Below are positions 6,968 to 11,250 of a DNA stretch of 11,250 bases, one piece after another. The stretch comes from Clostridiaceae bacterium (GTDB lineage: Bacteria; Bacillota_A; Clostridia; Clostridiales; Clostridiaceae). The stretch is from positions 1 through 11,250 of the forward strand of contig JAQSXU010000138.1 of the NCBI GenBank assembly GCA_029256485.1, given 5' to 3'. A program made the position numbers and the translations under genes. The notes beneath the pieces are model-generated. The model made no database searches. It was not told where the DNA came from and saw only the letters and a list, made by a program, of their open reading frames with translations. Every line of letters starts with the position of its first letter. Position 1 is the first letter of the stretch.

Positions 6968-7463
6968 TAAAATCAAACTCCAAATTAAAACTTTTATTAA
7001 AATCCTTTGCTTGGCTTTTAATGGGAAAACTTAGGAACAAAATACAAGATACTGGAGTTCTTGCGTCAGAATCTTCTTATTTAGCGTAACAACAGAAACC
7101 GAATAATTTCTTAAAATGTCGTATTATTCAAAATTGAATTTTACGGCATTTTTATGTGCCATTTCAAAAAATGGAAAGTCTATAGATTCGAAGGAAAACA
7201 AAGCAGCTAAAGCCAATGAAATATGTAAGAAGTACAGTTACTATTTTAAGAATGGCAAGAAACACGGCACATGGATAAGGTTTAATAAAGATAATCAACA
7301 GAAATATAATGAGAAAAATTCTAAGCTGCAGTTATCTATAGAGAGTATTGTATTAATAGTTATCTTGTATTAAAATGAACGAGTATCAATTTAAAAATTA
7401 TTTTATTCAAATGACAAATTAGATGAATTTCAGTTCATATGATTTAAAGGAAGGGAATGGCTT
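6968..7463 (+). other. Gene-poor interval between DUF2271-like and MATE genes
   Basis: These 496 bases hold a weak hairpin (6996-7022, 7+2 bp around a mismatch, no T-run), the terminator at 7113-7153, and an open frame of 85 codons at 7116-7373. That frame is doubtful: its ATG lies inside the terminator stem, has no ribosome binding site, and only KYSYYFKNGKKHGTW (about 7233-7277) looks protein-like, resembling a single MORN-2 type repeat. It may be the remnant of a lost gene. No clear promoter for the MATE gene was recognised. Confidence 0.35.
7113..7153 (+). terminator. Hairpin terminator downstream of the TetR/DUF2271 operon
   Basis: AATGTCGTA (7115-7123) pairs with TACGGCATT (7142-7150) with one G-U pair. 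After a symmetric TT/TT mismatch, ATTCAA (7126-7131) pairs with TTGAAT (7134-7139). The stem is flanked by A residues before and T residues after it. It lies about 145 bases past the DUF2271-like gene. Confidence 0.6.
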
Positions 7464-8840
7464 ATGAGTTCTCGAAATCGTAATATAGATATGTGCAGCG
7501 GTCCGCTGTTAAATAAGATTTTGCTGTTTTCACTGCCCATTATGGCAATGTATATACTGCAGCTGATGTTCAATACAGCTGATATGGTAGTGGTGGGGCG
7601 TTTTTCCGGCAGCAAGGCGCTGGCAGCAGTGGGTGCAACAGGTTCACTGATTAACCTGATCATTACCTTGTTTATGGGATTATCGGTAGGTACCACTGTT
7701 GTCGTGGCAAGGGATTGGGGTGCTGATCACCCTGATGCCGTGAGACGATCCGTTCACACTTCCATAGCCATCAGTATTATTGGCGGTCTAATTGTAATGG
7801 TCTTAGGCATCATCCTTTGTAAGCCTTTGCTTGAAATCATGGGAACTCCTGAGGACATTATTGGCCTATCCATATTGTATATGAGAATTTATTTCATCAG
7901 CACTCCGGCCACCATGGTATACAACTTCGCCGCAGCTATTCTGCGTGCTGTAGGTGACAGCCGAAGGCCAATGTATTACCTGGTCATTACAGGTACTGTA
8001 CATGTGTTATTCAACTTGTTCTTCGTCCTGGTGCTGCACATGAGCGTTGCAGGAGTAGCAACCGCAACGGTGATTTCCGAGTATCTCTCTGTGCTGCTTA
8101 TTATGTTGTGCCTGTCAAGATGCAGCGGAGCTATACGTTTCATACCACGGAAGATGCGTATTGACGGTGTTAAGCTGAAGGAAATTGTAAGGATCGGTTT
8201 GCCTGCGGGCATGCAGGGACTGCTGTTTTCAATTTCCAATGTGCTGATACAGTCAGCTGTCAATTCCTTCGGTTCCACTATGGTAGCATCCAGTGCTGCT
8301 GCAGGAAATGTTGAAAACTATATCGGCACCACAATGAATGCATATTATAACGCAGCTTTATCCTTTACCGGACAGAACATGGGCGCCAAGAAGTATGACC
8401 GCATTGACACCATTGCAAAGGTGTGTACAGTATTAGTCTTTGCTACCTGGATTGTGCTGGGAGGGGCCACAGTACTTTTCGGAAGGCCGCTGCTTGGTAT
8501 CTTCACCTCCGACTCGGAGGTCATTAAACTTGGCATGCTGCGTCTGAATGTGATGATGGTTGCATTCTTCACCTGTGGCATTATGAATGTATATCCGGGA
8601 CTGACTCGTGCCATGGGCTACTCAATTTCCCCTATGATTTCTACCCTGGTAGGTGCATGTCTCATGCGAATTGTTTGGCTGGCTACAATCTTTACCTGGT
8701 ATCCCACAGAGATAATACTATTTGCCTGCTACCCTGTAACCTGGGCATTGGCGGGCATGGGACAGGTAGCCATCTTCTTTTATGCACGGCGTCAGATTCG
8801 CAAGCCTGATGTTCCTAAAGCCCAGACTGTAAACATGTAG
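7464..8840 (+). CDS. MATE-family multidrug efflux transporter
   Basis: The 458-aa polytopic protein has the usual MATE length and about 12 transmembrane helices in two related halves. It should export cationic or hydrophobic compounds using a Na+ or H+ gradient. Family signatures include PIMAMYILQLMFNTADMVVV in TM1-2, LFMGLSVGTTVVVAR, the AAAILRAVGDSRRPMYYLV segment between halves, and RIGLPAGMQG opening the second half. The ATG at 7464 follows AAAGGAAGG (7446-7454) at 9 bases. Composition differs from the surroundings: two sampled 60-base lines (8221 and 8461) contain 25 and 38 G/C, whereas neighbouring genes are much more AT-rich. This suggests acquisition from a higher-G+C Firmicute. It stands alone, with a strong terminator 36 bases downstream. 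The substrate cannot be predicted. Confidence 0.93.
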   Translation: MSSRNRNIDMCSGPLLNKILLFSLPIMAMYILQLMFNTADMVVVGRFSGSKALAAVGATGSLINLIITLFMGLSVGTTVVVARDWGADHPDAVRRSVHTSIAISIIGGLIVMVLGIILCKPLLEIMGTPEDIIGLSILYMRIYFISTPATMVYNFAAAILRAVGDSRRPMYYLVITGTVHVLFNLFFVLVLHMSVAGVATATVISEYLSVLLIMLCLSRCSGAIRFIPRKMRIDGVKLKEIVRIGLPAGMQGLLFSISNVLIQSAVNSFGSTMVASSAAAGNVENYIGTTMNAYYNAALSFTGQNMGAKKYDRIDTIAKVCTVLVFATWIVLGGATVLFGRPLLGIFTSDSEVIKLGMLRLNVMMVAFFTCGIMNVYPGLTRAMGYSISPMISTLVGACLMRIVWLATIFTWYPTEIILFACYPVTWALAGMGQVAIFFYARRQIRKPDVPKAQTVNM

Positions 8841-8875
8841 AATTATCACAGCCAATAAATCTTGCAATATATAAA

Positions 8876-8930
8876 TAAATAAAGGTGTCTGCTGAACTAC
8901 TTGAGAAGTAGAAAGCGGCACCTTTATTTA
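8876..8930. terminator. Large terminator after the MATE gene, possibly bidirectional
   Basis: TAAATAAAGGTG (8876-8887) pairs perfectly with CACCTTTATTTA (8919-8930). Inside, CTGCT pairs with AGCGG (one G-U) and CTACT with AGTAG around a TGAGA loop. A-rich and T-rich flanks allow termination on both strands. Confidence 0.85.
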
Positions 8931-9124
8931 AATAATTATAATCAATGCTATGTTAGACATAAATAGTGATATTGTATACAAAGTATAAGCAATGTTTTAA
9001 AGATGATAAAGACATAATAAAGAGTAAAAATATTATACTTCAGAGTACAACTAATTTTGTAGATACAAGAATTGCTACTTACAAAGGTAGAGAACCAAAT
9101 TTTAGGTAAATTTGCAAACAACAC

Positions 9125-9154
9125 TTGAATTTTTTGATGTAATTACAATACAAT
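9125..9154 (+). promoter_or_regulatory. Probable promoter of the 163-aa membrane protein gene
   Basis: TTGAAT (9125-9130) and TACAAT (9149-9154) are separated by 18 bases. The predicted transcript would start near 9160, inside the inverted repeat listed next. The interval from the MATE terminator to 9124 shows nothing else I can support. Confidence 0.5.
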
Positions 9155-9173
9155 AGAAGTATTGTACTACATC
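9136..9173 (+). promoter_or_regulatory. Imperfect inverted repeat over the promoter, candidate operator
   Basis: GATGTA (9136-9141) plus TACAATAC (9144-9151) is complementary to GTATTGTA (9159-9166) plus TACATC (9168-9173), so 14 of about 15 positions pair around a 7-base centre, with a 2-versus-1 base bulge. It spans the -10 box and transcription start. The TACA/TGTA half-sites recall those of BlaI/MecI-type repressors, but no such regulator is in view. Confidence 0.45.
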
Positions 9174-9201
9174 ACATCTTATTAGAGAGGAGAAAGTATT
9201 T

Positions 9202-9693
9202 ATGTCATACTTAATTTTAGTATTTAGTTTACTAATAATTTCTTTAATGATATTTTCAAAAAATGTTTTTTATAGATATTATAAAGAAATTAATTTCAAA
9301 ATAAAAAAAAGAATGGACACAATGTTGAAACTCACTAAAATTGCTCCCGTAATTGTTCTATTCATAATATTTATGTTATCAGTTACTTACTTTAAAACTA
9401 AACTTAATATTAGATTATCCCACGCATGGCTTGTATTGAATTTTTGGATATGCACTGTGATTTTCTATTATATCATCGCAGAGATAGCAAGAAAAAGAAA
9501 ATTAGTTTTAATACTACCTGCCAGTGGAATGATAATATCTATGTCTGTTGCAATTTATTTAACGCCTTTATATCATTATGAAAACATATTTCAAAATACT
9601 AACTTAATAATCCCAAATTTCTTTGGATTGATTATGTTGATAACGTCTTATTATATAAACTATATGATTTTGGGAAAAGAAACTAAAAAATGA
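9202..9693 (+). CDS. Hypothetical multi-span membrane protein, 163 aa
   Basis: I do not recognise a family. The product has about five hydrophobic segments (residues about 2-20, 47-64, 74-95, 101-120 and 135-157) separated by short basic loops such as KKRMDT and RKRK, so it is an integral membrane protein with little soluble mass and no visible catalytic motif. AGGAG (9188-9192) lies 9 bases before the ATG, and a promoter with an overlapping inverted repeat lies just upstream, so it looks like a regulated single gene. Composition is very AT-rich, in contrast to the MATE gene before it. Confidence 0.72.
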   Translation: MSYLILVFSLLIISLMIFSKNVFYRYYKEINFKIKKRMDTMLKLTKIAPVIVLFIIFMLSVTYFKTKLNIRLSHAWLVLNFWICTVIFYYIIAEIARKRKLVLILPASGMIISMSVAIYLTPLYHYENIFQNTNLIIPNFFGLIMLITSYYINYMILGKETKK

Positions 9694-9717
9694 TTTATAT
9701 TGTATTGAATCAGGGGA

Positions 9718-9834
9718 ATGATTGAAAAGATATCACCTGACGAAGTTTACTTTGAAACCCCGGATGAGGATAGATTAAAAGGGGCCTTTCAGGTTTCTGA
9801 GGAGAGACTTAAAGAAATTCAAAAGATGCTGTAA
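9718..9834 (+). pseudogene. Short coding-like fragment, 38 codons, probable gene scrap
   Basis: MIEKISPDEVYFETPDEDRL continues through an amphipathic helix-like end (SEERLKEIQKML) to a TAA. It reads like the C-terminal tail of a soluble protein and is less AT-rich than its neighbours. The in-frame stop at 9706 and an AGGGG only one base before the ATG argue against independent translation. I cannot name the parent gene. Confidence 0.3.
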
Positions 9835-9902
9835 GCAGCAGTAGTTCAGGTAGTATTCTAATGTGAAATAAATTAAAGCAGGTGTCAGGTATGAATGAAA
9901 AT

Positions 9903-10835
9903 TTAAAACAAGAGATTATTAACTTTAATTTTACTCATTTTATAAAATAATAACAAAATTAAAATTATTTCTATTATAATAAAAATAATTTCAAATTTAC
10001 ATCCCAAATCTATTCCATGGATATAAACATCCTTTGGAACGGTAAATTGAAGAAGTGCCTTATATGCGGCTTGAGGTTGATCTTCTATTCTTACAATGAA
10101 TGACTGTGAAAAATCCCACATAAAATGAAAGCCTATGGATAACCATAAGGAATTTGTTTTTATATACATACATGCTAATAGAATTCCTGCTATAAAGACA
10201 TCTATAAAATCAAAAAGTTTTGAATATGTGCCTACATGATAAATCATAAATATAAAAGCTGACATTAATATTGCCCATGGTTTACTGCCACTTTCTAAAA
10301 GCTTTTTAAGAACATACCCTCTAAACATTATCTCTTCTCCAAAGCTAACTGATATGAATACTAAAACACTTATAACTAAGGCATTAAGTATTTGAGAAAT
10401 AGAAGAAAAGCCTTGATTTTCAAATTTAGTAATCCCTACTATTAATCCTAGCAAAGTAATAATTGTTATACTCACAAATGCCGTAAAAACACCAGAACTA
10501 AACAGTATTTTACTATCTGCTCTAATAGATAGTTTAAGATCTTTAATTCTATTTTTTAATCCTCCCTTTAGAAATAATATTACTGTAAAAATAGTAGTAG
10601 CATTCTGAAGTATTATTCTTGGAGATACATATACCAATGATTTATTTGTTAGTAATGATTTTGTTCTACTAACTGCAATTGCTGGTAAACCGCTGCCATT
10701 TAGTGAAAAGTAAATTAAACATATTAGTACAATAAAAATTTGTACCACAAGTAGAATACCAAAAAATACTAGTGTTAATAGGAAAATATTCACTATGGCT
10801 TTAAATTTTAATTTCAAGGTGCTTGTTTTATTCAA
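9903..10835 (-). CDS. CPBP-family intramembrane metalloprotease (CAAX protease/Abi family)
   Basis: The 310-aa polytopic protein carries all three motifs of the CPBP family of membrane-embedded glutamate metalloproteases: EEIMFR (E167, E168, R172), FMIYH (F196, H200) and HFMWD (H237, D241). Family members process prenylated or small peptide substrates, give self-immunity to bacteriocins in some Gram-positives, or act as regulators; no bacteriocin gene is visible here. Hydrophobic segments occur near 15-45, 75-90, 110-135, 150-165, 185-200, 210-225 and 283-298. The TTG start at 10835 is supported by GGAGGA (complement of 10843-10848) 7 bases upstream. It is divergent from the acetyltransferase gene across a 363-base gap and convergent with the genes on its left. 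Confidence 0.87.
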   Translation of the reverse strand: MNKTSTLKLKFKAIVNIFLLTLVFFGILLVVQIFIVLICLIYFSLNGSGLPAIAVSRTKSLLTNKSLVYVSPRIILQNATTIFTVILFLKGGLKNRIKDLKLSIRADSKILFSSGVFTAFVSITIITLLGLIVGITKFENQGFSSISQILNALVISVLVFISVSFGEEIMFRGYVLKKLLESGSKPWAILMSAFIFMIYHVGTYSKLFDFIDVFIAGILLACMYIKTNSLWLSIGFHFMWDFSQSFIVRIEDQPQAAYKALLQFTVPKDVYIHGIDLGCKFEIIFIIIEIILILLLFYKMSKIKVNNLLF

Positions 10836-11198
10836 TTAATATTCCTCCAGTGTAAGTAAATTTTAGTAAATATTTGTTATTACTATGAATTTTTAATTCT
10901 ACATAAGTGTGAAAAATACCTTTAATTTGGTATTAACATTAACAAAAATCCTACATTGGGTTTTTTATATGTAATTTATGGAAATGAAGGTATAATTAAT
11001 ATATAAATTTTGTTTCGTAATGGTATATATATGTGAAGTAACTGTTGAAATTGAAAGTACGAACAATGTTCTTTGAAAATAGAATAATAGAGCATGAATT
11101 AAAAAATAAGGATTATTTTAGGAGTGATTCTATGAAGAAATGTATTGTAAAAATGGGATAGTCAGAAAATTAGCATAATACAAAGGAGAGAGTTAAAC
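10836..11198 (+). promoter_or_regulatory. Divergent intergenic region and long leader of the acetyltransferase gene
   Basis: This gap holds a perfect TATAAT at 10991-10996 without a convincing -35, a TGG-TATATA extended -10-like site at 11021-11029, a boxA-like TGTTCTTTGAAAA at 11067-11079 and a 9-codon open frame at 11132-11161. If transcription starts near 11003, the leader is almost 200 bases, unusually long for a simple gene and suggestive of post-initiation control. No clear promoter was found for the minus-strand gene. Confidence 0.4.
11132..11161 (+). CDS. Possible leader peptide MKKCIVKMG, 9 aa
   Basis: ATG at 11132 has AGGAG (11120-11124) 7 bases upstream, and the frame ends at TAG (11159-11161), 37 bases before the acetyltransferase ATG. 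TGTATT inside it can pair with AATACA just before the downstream ribosome binding site. Short leader frames that sense ribosome-targeting drugs precede many resistance genes; that role here is inference. Confidence 0.4.
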   Translation: MKKCIVKMG

Positions 11199-11250
11199 AT
11201 GACTATTCCAAATACAAATAAAGTATATCCAAGAAGTAACGATTACCAAA
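11199..11250 (+). CDS. Vat/CatB-like xenobiotic O-acetyltransferase, 5' end only
   Basis: Only 17 codons are in the window: MTIPNTNKVYPRSNDYQ. This matches, from memory, the conserved opening of hexapeptide-repeat acetyltransferases annotated as Vat-family streptogramin A acetyltransferases or CatB-related O-acetyltransferases in clostridia and bacilli. Those enzymes use acetyl-CoA to modify antibiotics such as streptogramin A or chloramphenicol. AGGAG (11184-11188) lies 10 bases before the ATG. The catalytic and hexapeptide regions are outside the window, so substrate and intactness are unknown. Confidence 0.55.
   Translation, partial: MTIPNTNKVYPRSNDYQ

Noticed and set aside
7976..8614. 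Minus-strand open frames inside the MATE gene
   Set aside because: They are antisense to a clearly conserved transporter and encode nothing recognisable.
8966..9109. GTG-started 47-codon frame between MATE and the 163-aa gene
   Set aside because: No ribosome binding site, no recognisable similarity, and its length is expected by chance in AT-rich DNA.
9891..9950. 19-codon frame starting MNENLKQEIINF
   Set aside because: It overlaps the 3' end of the minus-strand CPBP gene in antisense and has no good ribosome binding site.
11067..11100. rRNA operon fragment
   Set aside because: Only the boxA-like TGTTCTTTGAAAA matches a 16S-23S spacer feature; no 16S or 23S sequence flanks it.
1..11250. 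CRISPR array, tRNA, toxin-antitoxin or phage-defence operon
   Set aside because: No regularly spaced repeats, no tRNA-like cloverleaf and no defence-type nuclease or phage gene was seen; the CPBP (Abi-family) protein alone is not evidence of a defence system.

Overview
The window looks like chromosomal DNA of a low-G+C Firmicute, most likely Clostridium or a close relative. The DNA is AT-rich, ribosome binding sites are strong AGGAG/GGAGG types, TTG start codons are used at least three times, and the protein families (HelD, OmpR-type two-component system, MATE, CPBP, Vat/CatB-like acetyltransferase) are typical of that group. There is no rRNA, tRNA, CRISPR array or complete mobile element. 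The window is an accessory-type patchwork of intact genes and visibly broken ones.

Layout. 2-1460: 3' part of a HelD-type RNA polymerase-recycling ATPase, frameshifted by an exact 7-bp tandem duplication; terminator at 1484. 1693-2688: TPR/Ig-like lipoprotein preceded by two 11-bp-period direct repeats. 2768-4768: OmpR-family response regulator, broken by an internal deletion that removes the phospho-accepting Asp, followed by a full-length sensor histidine kinase. 4769-5093: possible insertion-sequence end and a 52-aa single-span membrane protein. 5166-5351 (minus): a chimeric remnant joining an AraC-like N-terminus to a ClpP C-terminus. 5471-6967: a TetR regulator with a good promoter and a 13-bp-arm palindrome at the transcription start, co-transcribed with a membrane-anchored DUF2271-like protein. 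7113-7153: hairpin terminator. 7464-8840: MATE efflux transporter, clearly richer in G+C than its surroundings, followed by a large terminator. 9202-9693: multi-span membrane protein with a promoter-overlapping inverted repeat. 9718-9834: possible gene scrap. 9903-10835 (minus): CPBP-family membrane protease with complete motifs. 11199-end: start of a Vat/CatB-like antibiotic acetyltransferase, preceded by a long leader with a boxA-like element and a 9-codon open frame.

How the parts may work together. The lipoprotein, regulator and kinase look like one envelope-sensing locus whose signalling has been cut by the receiver deletion. The TetR/DUF2271 pair is a self-contained, probably autoregulated unit. 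HelD-type ATPases (some give rifamycin tolerance), MATE pumps and Vat/CatB-type acetyltransferases are all families linked to antibiotic defence, but they lie in separate transcription units and nothing here shows they form one system. I did not find convincing evidence of a new multi-gene system. The strongest observations are the molecular scars (7-bp duplication, receiver deletion, AraC-ClpP fusion) and three candidate regulatory regions (TetR palindrome, 9136-9173 inverted repeat, acetyltransferase leader).
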